A DNA stretch of 64,000 bases from Typhlomys cinereus (lineage: Eukaryota; Chordata; Mammalia; Rodentia; Platacanthomyidae): positions 1,229,501-1,293,500 of the forward strand of contig JALPQD010000294.1 of NCBI GenBank assembly GCA_023101885.1, read 5' to 3'. Under the pieces are notes generated by a model that was not told the origin of the DNA, did no database searches, and worked only from the letters and a program-made list of their open reading frames with translations. The translations under genes and the position numbers were made by a program. Every line of letters starts with the position of its first letter. The first letter of the stretch is position 1. Of this stretch, positions 36,001 to 47,000 are shown in pieces.

Positions 36001-36897
36001 GAACTTACCTCTTAGGACAGCTTTCATTGTGTCCCAGAGATTTTGGTAAATTGTATTTTCATTATCGTTCACTTTCAGGAAATCTTGAATTTCCTTTTTA
36101 ATTTCTTCCTGAATCCAGTTCTCATTTAGCATCATAGTGTTAAGTTTCCAGGAATTAGTGTATTTTCTGTCGTTTGTTGTGTTGTGGATGTCAAGCTTTA
36201 GGCTGTGGTGGTCTGATAGGGCACAGGGTAGAATTTCAACTTTCCTGTATATGTGGAGCTTTGTTTTGTGGCCCAATATGTGATCTATTTTGGAGAAAGT
36301 TCCGTGTGCTGCTGAGAAAAATGTGTATTCTTTGGTGCGTGGATGAAAAGTTTGATAGAGAGCTGTAAGTTCCATTTCTTTCAGGGTTTGATTAAGTTCC
36401 AAAGTGTCTCTGTTAAGCTTTTGACCTGTTGATCTATCCCATGTTGACAGAGTGGTGTTGAAATCCCCAAGAATTATCATTTGGGGGTTGATTTCTCGCT
36501 TTAGATGCTGTAGGATTTTCTTAATGAATGAGGAGGGGCCCGTATTGGGTGCATATATGTTCAGTATTGTGAAGTCTTCCTGGTGAATTGTACCTGTGAC
36601 TAAAATATACTATCCATCTGTGTCTCTTATGATTTTTTTTGGTTTGAAGTCCACTTTGTCCTACAGCATAATGGCTACCCCTGCCTATTTCCTGGTTCTA
36701 TTAGCTTGCAGAATTTTGGACCAGCCTTTCATTTTTAGGATGTGCCTATCTTTTGTGGTGAGATGAGTTTCCTGAAGGCAGCATATTGATGGGTTGTGAT
36801 TTTTAATCCAAGTTTGTAATCTGTGTGTCTTAATCGGTGAGTTAATACCATTGACATTTAATTTTATAATGGAGAAATTATTTTTAATTCTGGACAT
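33093..36897 (-). pseudogene. L1 ORF2 (endonuclease-reverse transcriptase), copy 1, degraded
   Basis: ORF2 would encode an APE-type endonuclease, a reverse transcriptase and a C-terminal Cys motif, acting in target-primed reverse transcription. The start is the ATG at 36895-36897 and the expected stop is the TAG at 33093-33095, after the SLIGGS-type end. Visible blocks: endonuclease GDFNTT near 36465 and KIDHIL near 36290; RT PGPDGF near 35490, [14 protein letters not shown] near 34900, FADD near 34793; Cys cluster CWRVCG and HCWWEC near 33470-33530. The frame is broken into at least seven pieces by stops and frameshifts, for example after the first 70 codons and a TGA for Trp just after the DEWIRKM block near 33250. 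It cannot encode a working enzyme. Confidence 0.93.
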
Positions 36898-36927
36898 TTT
36901 TTATGTTTAGTGAATTTTGTAAGCTTA

Positions 36928-38624
36928 TTATTTCACATTTATGTTTTTGTTGTATTTTACTACCCTTCTGTTCTCCTGGATATGGTTGTTTTTTTCTTCA
37001 AATTTGCGTATCATTTCTAGCATTTTTTGAAGGCCTGGTTTGGTAGACATGTATCCCTTCAAGTTGTCTTTATGCTGGAAAATTTTTCTTTCTCCCTCGA
37101 TCATGACAGATAGTTTTGCTGGGTATATCAGTCTGGGTTGGCATTTTTTTTATAACATTTTTATTATTATTTCCGCTCATACAAACTTAATAGGTAGACC
37201 AGTTCCCTCCCCCCTCCTCCTCCCCCCGACCCCCCTGCTCCCCCTCCCTCCCTCCCCATCTCCCAATGCCTCCCCCCTCAATTCCCAGAGAGTCCTTTAT
37301 TGCGTATGCCTAACTCTCCTCTTGGTCCTCCTTTCTGATGACGTAAAAGGACCCAGTGGCATTTCCCTGAACCCTTTCTCGTGTTCCCCTTAAGCATAGG
37401 AACACTACTGTGGCAATCAATTCCTTGCCTCCAAGGATCTTGGTGCTTTTAGCCAATGTTAGACTTTGTGAGGTCAATAGTGTGACGGACATGGCGCAGG
37501 GCATGCAAAGTCCTATTATGATTGCTTCAGCCCTATCTAGTGTGGAGACTCTTGAAATCATTGCTCCCCCCATCCTTTTGCTCTTACAATCTTACCGCCC
37601 CCTCTTCCGCAGATGTCCCTGAGCTTCAGGATGGGGGGAGATTAGGCTGGCTTAGTTCTATGTGGATGATATAGAGTCTCTGCAGTTCTGGATTGTGGTT
37701 TGTTGATTTTCTTTTGCAATTTTGCTGCTCCTGCTATGTCCTTCACTCTGGGTTGGCATTTTTGCTCATTTAATACATGAAGTACATCTCTCCAAGCTCT
37801 TCTTGCTTTTACTGTTTCCATTGAGAAGTCATTTGTTATTTTAATAGGTTTGCTTTTAAAAGTGACTTGCTTTTTTTCTGTTGAAGCTCTCAGGACCTCT
37901 TCTATGTCTTGAATGTGGAGTGTTTTGACTATTATTTGCTGTGGCAATTTTCTATTTTGGTCATATCTGTTTGGAGTGTGAAATGCCTCTTGTATTTGGA
38001 TGGGCCTCTCATTCTTCAGTTGAGGGAAGTTTTCATTTATGATAATTTGAAAAATTACCTCAGGTGTGGTATTTTGAGATTCTTGCTCTGGTATTCCATG
38101 AATGCGCATGTTAGGCTTCTTCAGGGTGTCCCATATCTCTTGAATGTTCCTCTCCAGTATCTTTTTGGCTTTAACAACCTCTTCCATTGAGCTGGTTAAT
38201 TCTCCCACTTTGTCTTCAAGATCTGCAATTCTATTTTCTGCTTCGTTAGTTCTGCTGATAAGACTCTCTGTTGAGCTTTGCGTTGAAGATAACTTGTCTT
38301 TTAGTTCAATTTTAAATTCTGCCTGAGACTGTTTTAACTGCTGTATGCTTACTTTTGTTTCTTGAACTGTTTTTCTTAACTCCTCCAGATGCCTGTTGTG
38401 TTCCTGTTCAAAGTGGTTGATGTGGTTTTTTAACCTCTCTTGGGTGTCCTCTTTCATAGTATTAATCATGGTAATGATCATACTTTGAAAGTCGTTGTCT
38501 TGGGTCTGGCTTTCTTGGCTCATTTGTTCTGGTTGAAATCCATCCTTAAGGGGTTAATTCTTTCAGTGGGAGATTGGTTTCCTTGGGTTTTGTTTCTCAT
38601 ATATCTGCACTTTGACTTGGGCAT
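36928..38624 (-). pseudogene. L1 ORF1 (RNA-binding coiled-coil protein), copy 1, interrupted
   Basis: ORF1p is the trimeric L1 RNA chaperone. The ATG at 38622-38624 (MPKSKC start shared with copy 2) opens a frame that meets a TGA after about 35 codons because of a small deletion near 38525; an in-frame ATG at 38521-38523 restarts the correct frame. Residues then give a long heptad-type coiled coil and the RRM with the 'HGIPEQESQNTT' block. After NEQKCQPR the frame is cut by a 598-bp L1 3' end (37149-37746); the remaining C-terminal domain resumes at about 37131 and ends at 36928-36930. Confidence 0.9.
37149..37746 (-). mobile_element. 5'-truncated L1 3' end (insertion B) inside copy 1 ORF1
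   Basis: About 598 bp of L1 3' UTR in the same orientation as its host L1. It begins (minus strand) with 'gtgaaggacatagcaggagc', keeps the G tract (37200-37285 as C-rich on plus) and ends in an A-tail seen as Ts at 37149-37151. A perfect 17-bp duplication of host ORF1 sequence, tctgggttggcattttt, flanks it at 37132-37148 and 37747-37763, proving a separate later insertion. Its 5' boundary nearly coincides with that of insertion A at 3943. Confidence 0.93.
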
Positions 38625-39503
38625 TGTTGTTTTGTCTTCTAGGGATTTTCAGTTTCTGTGTGTTTTCGACTGAACTGATTTAGTTGGTATTACTATACTT
38701 GGGCAGTTATTACTAATGCTTGCCTTAGGGTTGGGTATGTTTGTCTGTTGTTATTGTTATTTCCTAGTTGAGGCTATTAGGCTGTTAGTACATCAGTTAA
38801 GTCAGGTTAAGTAGACAGGGAGTGAATATTAATATGGTAGTGCACTTTTACAATGTAGTTTTTTGGTGATATGTGAGAGTGAATGGTGTACTCCCTGTAG
38901 TTGTATATGTTTTTAGGGTGACTGTCTGGAAAAGTTAATCTACAGTGATTAATATTAGAAATGAACAGTTAGGTGAAAAAAAAGGAGGTTTACTTATCTT
39001 TGGGCTGGATGTGAAGAATCTCTCCCATGTGATAGGATGATTGTAGAGGTTTTCAGATGTATGGCCTTTGACCCTTAGAACTTTGCTTGAGTTTTCTTTG
39101 GACTCCATTGAATTCTGAGTAGCAGTGTGTCTTCTGTAGACCACGTGTGTGGGTCCCCGGTGGGCCAGAGAGGCAGAGGGGCTAATGTTGATTGCAGAAT
39201 TCTTCACCTGGGACCTGGGACTTGGCTTAGTGGCCCTCCCAAGCTCCGGGGATGGAGGAATGTGAGCAAGTCCTGTCCAGTTGGGCGGACAGGTGGGCAG
39301 GAGGAAGAAAGAGGCTGTGGCCAGGGGCACGGCCCAGGGTAAAACCAGAGGCAGCCTGGGTGCCGCTGGGACATGGGGCGACCTGGGGGGCTGGGGCTGG
39401 GCGGACTCACCTGGAGATTCGGACAGGGATTCGCGCGGCAGGCGGACAAAGGCGACGCCGGAGGGAGAAAGAGGGCTGGGGTCCCGGGGCGCAGCCCAGG
39501 CCC
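38625..39503 (-). promoter_or_regulatory. L1 copy 1 5' UTR with tandem monomers
   Basis: The outer part (39200-39503) is GC-rich and contains two tandem related units. Matching blocks on the plus strand are 'cacctg' (39205 and 39408), 'ggcggaca' (39284 and 39441), and a following 'gg..gaaagagg' block. Spacing is 203 bp at one edge and 157 bp at the other, so one unit has a 46-bp indel. On the sense strand one unit contains CAGGTGAGT, a strong splice-donor motif. The inner part to 38625 is AT-richer and non-repeated. In mouse such monomers act as the L1 RNA polymerase II promoter; the same role here is inferred. Confidence 0.75.
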
Positions 39504-39520
39504 CAATTCTTGTTTTTTTT

Positions 39521-40059
39521 CAATTCATGGACTACTTTTTAAAATATTTTAAGTGGTATTCTATTGAATATATTGTTCTTTACTTTGAATTTTTATGTTA
39601 CTGCAGGGTTTGAAAATCATTCTGTGGTAGTTTATAGAGCCTTTCCTTCTTCTCTCAGCTTCATATTTTTCCAATATGTGAGCTTATTGTGATTTATTAA
39701 ACACCTCTCCTATGTTTGGACATTTAAGTAGTTTCCTCTCTGTTGCAATTACACGTAATGCTATTCTTCATTTCTTCATACAGATGTACTATAAAAGGGA
39801 ATGATAACTAACTTCTGAAATTTCATTTTAGTTTTTGTCAATAAAACATAATCAAAGAGTCTGTGGTAGGCCACTATCTTCATGCATAACCTGACCTCAG
39901 TCATCCTGTCTTAACCTCCAAGTGCTAGGACTACAGGTGTGAGCTCCCGGGCCCGACTCAGAGATTCTTATTAGTGGCATCACTAATTGATTTGTTCCAC
40001 CTCACTTTTTATCTTTCTTAGTTAAGATGCCAACACACAGTGAGTAGAAGAATGTAAAG
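39521..40059 (-). other. Old L1-like relic and B1 fragment
   Basis: Sequence at about 39655-39790 reads as the reverse complement of a diverged L1 ORF2 end ('tatgtttggacatttaagta' then 'gttgcaattacacgtaatgc'). At 39890-39957 there is a minus-strand B1-like right half ('cctccaagtgctaggactac' then 'aggtgtgagctccc'). Neither keeps clear ends. The rest is unassigned. Confidence 0.5.
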
Positions 40060-40430
40060 TGTGTCTCATCAGCTGCTAAATAATGATGGATGACTCTCTA
40101 CTAGCTATCCCTGCTCTTTAAGTCTGGGTCTTTTGAGGAAAATGAGTCTCCCTTTTCTAACAATCAATAACTGCCAATAACTCCTCAAGAACAATGAGTC
40201 TTTATGAGTCCCTTTTATATCCATGATGGAAGTTGACATGCCCCATCTTATGCAGGTAACCACAGCTGCTATGTCTGTGACTGTACCAGCCATGTCCTGT
40301 CCATAAGACAACATTCCTCCCCATGTTGTGTCTTAAATTCTTTCTGCCCCCTCGTCCACATGTTCCCCGAACCTTAGGAGGAGGGAATGATAATCGATCA
40401 TCAGTTTGGGGATGAATACTCAATTGTCAA
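40060..40430 (-). mobile_element. Fossil L1 3' UTR-like segment
   Basis: The plus strand carries, in minus orientation, the L1 3' UTR landmarks seen in the younger copies in diverged form: 'taaattctttctgccccctc' followed by 'tccacatgttccccgaacct' near 40332-40375, preceded by a 'tgtcctgtccataagacaac' segment known from old rodent L1 3' UTRs. It may be the 3' part of the fossil L1 beginning at 41105, separated by about 700 bp of unassigned DNA. Confidence 0.55.
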
Positions 40431-41104
40431 TAATTCTGAATACTGATTTGACCATTTGAGGTTTTGCATTAACCTTCACCCATTACATACAAAGACTTTT
40501 ATAGTCAAGGATTGAAACAGCAATAATCTATGGGCAAAACATAAATACTTAGAAGGCAGTTTGATGCTATTAGCAAATTTCATCCTTTAGGAAAATAATA
40601 GTAGGTTCCCCCCCCACTAGAACCTAGGACCTCTCCAGCTATGGTCTTTTGACCAACTTTACAGTATCAGGCATGAAATTTCTTCTGTGTAGCAGGCCTG
40701 AAATCCAGTCAGAAACCAGTTGTGCCACTAATGCATAAGTGAGTACATCTTGCTGGAAGGTTGATAATAAAACTCTCAGGAATCATAGCTACATTCAAGA
40801 CTTTTGATGACCTTTCTTCACCAGCATCCTACATAGCAACTTTCAGCATGATGAAAGCTATCCAACAGGGAGGAAGCTTCAAGCTCAGTTCTCTCTGTGG
40901 CCTACCACCAAAGTGTATGATGACTTCAGCAGCCCACTCTTACTGTTTAATTCTAAGGCAACCAAAGGCAAAAAAAAAAAAAAAGAGCCTACATTGTTTT
41001 CAGGGCCTCCCTGGACAAATTATAGGGAAGCATCCCACACTTAGCTCTTGGATTTTCATTAGCAATCTGGAGCACCGTATGCTTAACTCCTTTTAAACTC
41101 ATTT
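40431..41104. other. Unassigned DNA
   Basis: AT-rich sequence with two short homopolymer runs (C near 40610, A near 40971-40984). No gene or named repeat seen; it may include further L1 3' UTR relics. Confidence 0.45.
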
Positions 41105-42506
41105 TTTTTAGATTGTGTTTTTTACTTAGCTTACAAAATAGTACATATGGATTACATATGGATTTTCCTTGTTTCCTTAGTTTTGGTTACCCTATTTCCA
41201 ATTCCCTCCTGTATCCCATCCATCCTTTAAACATTTCCAGCCCCATATCCCTCCCATTTATATTTTTGAATCACATGTATTCTACTATTTCCCCTTTCCC
41301 TTAAGGCCTATTCAGAAAGTGTTTAACTATGCCCTATATCTTGAAACAGTTTTCCTACTTTTACACTTGGCAGGTTTAGATTTCCAGGTCTTATTTGAAA
41401 CTCTTTGGTCCATTCAGAGTTCACTCTTATACATGGCAAAAAAAAAAAAACAAAAAAAAAAACAAGAATTGAATTTCTTTCTTCTACATGCAAATATCCA
41501 GTTAACCATTTGTTAAAGGAACTATCTTTCTTGTCAAAAATTAGGAGGCTATAACTCTGGGCTTGTATCTGGGTCCTGTATTCTATTCCATTCACTCATA
41601 CTTTTGTGCCACTACGAAGCCATTTTTTATTATTATGGCTCTGTTGCATAACTTGAAATCCTATGCAGGTATTGTGGAAATAAATATACATAGCTCCAGC
41701 AAACTCATGGATATAATAGCCTTGTCATGTCCAGAAGATAATGTCTGGCTACAGTCCTGTCCTCTTCAGGCCTTTATGATCTTATTTTTCTGCAGTGTTC
41801 CCTCTTCTGCAGTGTTCCTTGAGTCTTGGGTAGGTGTGGGGTGGCTTAGATGTCCTGCTTAACAGCAATTTTTGTATATTAATTTTGTGTCTTGTCACTT
41901 TGCTGAAAGTGTTTATCAGCTTTAAGAATTTTCTGATGGAGTCTTCAGGCTTCTTTTATGTATAGAGCTTTATCAGTTGACAAAAAAATAGGATATTTTT
42001 ATTTCTTCCTTTCCTTATGTGTTCTCTTATTTCCTCTCTTGTCTTATTGCTCTCACTAAGACCTCCAGCACTATATTGAAAACGAGTGGAAAAAGGGTGA
42101 TATCTTTGTACTATTCCTGATCTTAGTGGAAATACTTTAAATTTTTCTCTATTTAGTATCTAATGCTATTTGAAATTTTATCATAGTTTTCATTGTATTT
42201 AGATATATTTCTTCAATTTTTAGTCTCTTCAAGGTTTTTATAATGAATTCATATTGGATTTTGTCCAAGTCCATTTCTCTGTTGAAATGACCATGTGATT
42301 TTTGTCCTTGAGTCCACTATGATATGTTGCACATGCTGAACCATCTCTTGAATGAAACTGGATTTATCATGATGATAGTCTTGCTTTGTGTTTGCAAGTA
42401 CCTTATTGAGAATCTTTGCATCTATGTTAATCAGGGAGATTAGTCTAATTTTCTTTTTTGTTGTGTCTTTAAGATAGTTTTGCTATCAGGGCAATACTGG
42501 CTTCAT
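41105..42506 (-). mobile_element. Fossil L1, 3' portion (left of the copy 2 insertion)
   Basis: Minus-strand L1 remnant. 3' UTR-like sequence (41105-41310) is followed by ORF2 relics; the frame at 41323-41595 has blocks matching the ORF2 region SKxWTK/FQIRPG and the FDK..NKWLTGY part of intact L1s. Sequence at 41880-42500 continues towards the reverse transcriptase ('cattgagaatctttgcatct', 'gttaatcagggagattagtc'). The Cys-motif end appears deleted. It resumes at 48923 after the younger L1. Confidence 0.85.
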
Positions 42507-42520
42507 AAAAATGAATTTGG

Positions 42521-42931
42521 GCCCTTTCACCCACCCCGCTCCACCCGTCGGGACGCGCGCGGTCCAGCCGGGCCTCACCCCGAGACTCTAGGTAAGCCCC
42601 GCCCACGCCCGCCCACCAGAACCCTAGGTCAGCCCAAAGGGACCCGGCTCTGACTCCCAACCATCCAGCCGGAGCCGCGCACAGGGCCAAGGGACCAGGA
42701 GGACCTCCCTGTGCGCCTGGGCCCCGCCCCAGCTGCCCTCGGGTTAAATAGCTCCACGCGGAATCACCCATCCTCCCTTTACCTCACCCCGCTCCAATGA
42801 TCAGGATGCGCGCACGGTCCAGCCGAGCCTAACCCGTGACCTAGGTAAGCTCTGTCCCTGCCCACCCCCAGAACCCCAGGCCAAATTATTCAGTTTAGTG
42901 AAATTGAAAGATCTTGAGAGTTAAAACGACA
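42521..42931 (+). promoter_or_regulatory. L1 copy 2 5' UTR with 253-bp tandem monomers
   Basis: A GC- and CpG-rich promoter region with one full monomer starting at 42524 and a second, truncated one starting at 42777. Shared landmarks are 'accccgctcca', 'cgcgc..cggtccagccg' and 'taggtaagc', each about 250 bp apart. The full monomer ends with a TATA-like 'gggttaaatagctcc' near 42751. The second monomer stops at about 42885 and is followed by a short non-monomeric tether before ORF1. The monomer sequence is different from that of copy 1. Promoter activity is inferred from the mouse L1 monomer precedent. Confidence 0.85.
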
Positions 42932-43996
42932 ATGCCAAAGTCAAAGTGCAAATCCATGAGAAGCAACACTCAAGTAAACAAATTTCCCACTGAAGAAATT
43001 AATCCCATAATGTTAGACTCCAACCAGAACAAACCCGGGGAAAAAGGCCAAGAAAGCCTCACCCAGGATAACGACTTTCAAAATATGATCATTACCATGT
43101 TCAATACTATGAAAGAGGAAATCAGGGAGGAATTACATAATCGAATCAATCGCTTTGAAGAGGAACACAACAGACATTTGGAGGAGTTGAGAAAAACAGT
43201 GCAAGAAACAAAAACTGGCATAGAGCAGTTAAAACAGACTCAAGCAGAGTTTAAAACTGAGCTACAAGACAAGTTATCTTCAACCCAGAACTCTACAGAG
43301 AGCCTTATCAACAGAACTACCGAAGCAGAAAACAGAATTTCAGACCGTGAAGATAAAGTGGAAGTACTAACCAGCTCAATGGAAGAGGTTGTTAAAGCCA
43401 AAAAGATACTTGAGAGAAATATCCAAGAGATATGGAACACCCTGAAGAAGCCTAACATGCATATTCATGGAATACCAGAACAAGAATCTCAAAATACTAC
43501 CGCTGAGGAAATTTTTCAAACGATCATCAAGGAAAACTTTCCTCATCTAAAAAAAGAGAGGCCCATACATATACAAGAGGCATTCCGCACCCCAAACAGA
43601 TATGACCAAAACAGAAGCACCCCACGGCAAATAATAGTTAAAACACTCCACATTCAAGATAAAGAACTGGTGCTCAGAGCTTCAAGGGAGAAAAAACAAG
43701 TCACGTTTAAAGGTAAACCAACTAAAATAACAAATGACTTCTCAGTCGAAACAGTAAAAGCAAGAAGAGCTTGGAGAGACATACTTCAAGTATTGAATGA
43801 GCAAAAATGTCAACCCAGGCTGATTTACCCTGCAAAACTATCAGTCATGATCGAGGGAGAAAGAAAAACTTTCCAGCACAAAGACAACTTGAAGGGATAC
43901 ATGTCCACCAAACCAGGCCTTCAAAAACTGCTAGAAATGATACTCAAGCGTGAAGAAAAAAACAGGCATATCCAGGAGAACAGACGGCAAATATAA
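42932..43996 (+). CDS. L1 ORF1p, RNA-binding coiled-coil protein
   Basis: A 354-codon open frame with no stop or frameshift, the normal size for rodent ORF1p. ORF1p trimerises, coats L1 RNA in the cytoplasm and acts as a nucleic-acid chaperone. I chose the ATG at 42932 because MPKSKC also starts copy 1; an upstream in-frame ATG at 42914 exists. Layout: a basic N-terminus (1-45), a heptad-rich coiled coil (about 50-153) with many E, K, Q and L, an RRM from about 153 (starting at the block 'HIHGIPEQESQNTT'), and a C-terminal domain (about 240-330) with the 'ARRAWRDILQVLNEQKCQPR' block. ORF2 follows after 50 bp. The open frame suggests either fairly recent insertion or luck; expression is not shown. 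Confidence 0.9.
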   Translation: MPKSKCKSMRSNTQVNKFPTEEINPIMLDSNQNKPGEKGQESLTQDNDFQNMIITMFNTMKEEIREELHNRINRFEEEHNRHLEELRKTVQETKTGIEQLKQTQAEFKTELQDKLSSTQNSTESLINRTTEAENRISDREDKVEVLTSSMEEVVKAKKILERNIQEIWNTLKKPNMHIHGIPEQESQNTTAEEIFQTIIKENFPHLKKERPIHIQEAFRTPNRYDQNRSTPRQIIVKTLHIQDKELVLRASREKKQVTFKGKPTKITNDFSVETVKARRAWRDILQVLNEQKCQPRLIYPAKLSVMIEGERKTFQHKDNLKGYMSTKPGLQKLLEMILKREEKNRHIQENRRQI

Positions 43997-44046
43997 CACC
44001 ATTAAAAGTGAAGCAATATACTTATAAAAACTACTAAACATAATAA

Positions 44047-47000
44047 ATGTCTGGAATTAAAAATAGTTTCTCCATTAGAACACTAAATATTCATGGACTT
44101 AATTCACCGATCAAGAGACACAGATGACAAACTTGGATTAAAAATCACAATCCATCAATCCGCTGCCTGCAGGAAACCCACCTCACCACAAAAGATAGGC
44201 ACGCTCTAATAATAAAAGGCTGGTCAACAATTCTACAAGCAAATGGAAGCAGAAAACAGGCAGGGGTAGCCATTATGCTATCAGACAAAGAGGACTTCAA
44301 ACCAAAGAAAATTATAAGAGATACGGATGGATACTACATTTTAGTCACAGGTACAATTCACCAGGAAGACTTCACAATACTGAACATATATGCACCCAAT
44401 ACGGGCCCCTCCACATTTATTAAGAAAACCCTACAGCGTCTAAAGCAAGAAATCAATCCCCAAACGATAATTCTTGGGGACTTCAACACCGCCCTCTCAA
44501 CATGGGATAGATCAACAGGTCAAAAGCTTAACAGAGATACTTTGGAACTTAATCAAACCCTGAAAGAAAGGGACCTTACAGATCTCTATCGAACTTTTCA
44601 TCCACGTACCAAAGAATACACATTTTTCTCAGCAGCACACGGAACTTTCTCCAAAATAGATCACATATTGGGCCACAAAACGAATCTACACGTATACAAA
44701 AAAGTTGAAATTCTAACCTGAGCCCTATCAGACCACCACGGCCTAAAGCTGGACATCCACAACACAACAAACGACAGAAAATACACTAACTCCTGGAAAC
44801 TTAACACTATGATGCTGAATGAGAACTGGATTCAGGAAGAAATTAAAAAGGAAATTCAAGATTTCCTGAAAGTGAATGATAATGAAAATACAACTTACCA
44901 AAATCTCTGGGACACAATGAAAGCTGTTCTAAGAGGTAAGTTCATAGCAAAAAAAATGGACACATCAGAAATAAACAACTTAACAATGCAGCTTAAAGCT
45001 TTAGAGAAACTAGAGCAATCTGATCCCAAAAGTAGTAGAAGAGAGGAGATTAGCAAAATAAGGGGAGAAATATCTGAAATCAAGATTAAGAAAATGATAG
45101 AAAAAATCAACCAGTCAAAAAGCTGGTTCTTTGAAAAAATCAATAAGATTGGTACACCCCTAGCTAAATTAACCAAAAGCAGAGAGAGAAAACCCAAATT
45201 AACAAAATCAGAAATTAACATGTAGTTATCACTACTGATACCCAAGAAATCCAGAGAATTATAACATCATATTTCAAAAACTTATACTCTGTGAAGTTTG
45301 ACAACACAAAAGAGATGGAAGAATTTCTAAGTAAACACAACTTACCTAAATTGAATCAGGAAGTTGTGAATTATTTAAATAGTCCTATAACATATAAGGA
45401 AATTGAGGAAGTAATCTTGAATCTTCCCACCAAAAAATGTCCTGGACCAGATGGATTCAGCACAGAGTTCTTCTAAATATTTAAGGAGTTAATAATACCA
45501 ATACTCCTTAAACTGTTCCATCAAATAGCAAACGAAGGAACACTACCAAATTCCTTCTATGAAGCTAATATCGTTTTAATCCCAAAACCTAATAAAGACT
45601 CACTTAAAAAAGAAAACTATAGGCCGATCTCTCTGATGAACACAGAGGCAAAGATTATCAACAAAGTTTTAGCAAATCGGATTCAAAAACATATTAAAAA
45701 GATCATTCACGGGGACCAACTAGGCTTCATCCCCGGCACACAAGGTTGGTTCAACATACGCAAATCAATAAATGTAATTCATCATATAAACCAGTCCAAA
45801 GTCCAAGACCACATGATACTCTCGATAGATGCAGAAAAAGCTTTTGACAAGATCCAACAGCCTTTTATGATCAGAACGCTAGAGACAGTAGGAATGGAAG
45901 GAACCTTTATCAATATAATAAAAGCTGTATACAACAAGCACACAGCAAGGATTTTGCTCAATGGGTAACAATTGGAAGCATTCCCACTTCGATCAGGAAC
46001 TAGACAAGGCTGTCCACTCTCACCACTTCTATTCAATATTGTACTTGAAGTCTTAGCTGAAGCCATAAGACAAGAAAGGGACATAAGAGGGATTCAAATC
46101 GGCAAGGAAGAAGTCAAACTATCTCTATTTGCAGATGACATGATCTTATACCTATGTGATCCCAAAAACTCCACCAGGAAGCTCCTGGAACTAATTGAGA
46201 AGTTCAGCAGGGTGGCAGGATACAAAATAAATGTGCAAAAATCAGAGGCCCAGAATGAAAGAAGTGAAAAAGCCTTGAGAGAAACCATCCCATTCACTAT
46301 AGCCCCTAAAAAAATGAAATACCTTGGTATAAACCTAACCAAGGAGGTAAAAGACCTTTACAATGAAAACTTTAAAACCCTAAAGAAAGAAATTGCAGAA
46401 GACACCAGAAGGTGGAAAGACCTCCCATGTTCCTGGATTGGCTGAATCAACATCGTAAAAATGACCATCCTACCAAAGGCAGTATACAAATTCAATGCTA
46501 TACCAATTAAAATCCCAAAGCAATTCTTTAAAGAAGTTGACCAAACAATCTCAAAATTCATATGGAGGCACAAAAGACCCAGGATAGCAAAGACAATCCT
46601 GAGTAACAAAAACACTCCTGGAGGTATTACCATATCGAACCTTAGTCTATATTACAAATCCATAGTTATAAAAACAGCCTGGTACTGCCTCCAAAATAGA
46701 CACACAGATCAACGGATAAGGATTGAAGACCCAGATATAAGCCCACAAAATTACAGCCATTTGGTCTTTGACAAAGGGGCCCAAAGAATCCAATGGAAAA
46801 AGAACAGCATCTTCAACAAATGGTGCTGGCAAAACTGGATCTCCACATGCAGAAGATTAAAGCTGGACCCATACTTGTCACCATGTATAAGACTTAATTC
46901 CAAATGGATCAAGGACCTTGATATAAGGCCAGAGACTATAAAAACCATAGTTGAAAGGAGAGGGAACTCCCTCGAGCTGATTGGGCTAGGCCAACACTTC

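Larger units (their letters stand above)
32064..39503 (-). mobile_element. Full-length L1 retrotransposon, copy 1 (inactive, interrupted)
   Basis: Complete L1 on the minus strand: monomeric GC-rich 5' UTR (38625-39503), ORF1 (36928-38624), ORF2 (33093-36897) and 3' UTR with C-rich complement of a G tract (32064-33092) ending in a T-run (A-tail). A perfect 17-bp target duplication, caattcttgtttttttt, lies at 32047-32063 and 39504-39520. Length without the internal 598-bp insertion plus its 17-bp duplication is about 6.8 kb, normal for a rodent L1. Both ORFs are disrupted, and a younger L1 3' end sits inside ORF1. Confidence 0.95.

Noticed and set aside
35079..36897. Separate reverse-transcriptase and endonuclease genes on the minus strand
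   Set aside because: They are fragments of one broken L1 ORF2, in order and in one element bounded by a 17-bp duplication.
39204..39613. GC-rich frames on both strands near 39.2-39.6 kb, looking like a CpG-island first exon
   Set aside because: This is the monomeric 5' UTR of L1 copy 1; the duplication flanking the L1 ends at 39520.
42469..42771. 100-codon minus-strand frame in GC-rich DNA
   Set aside because: It is antisense to the copy 2 L1 monomer, has no family resemblance and crosses the insertion junction.
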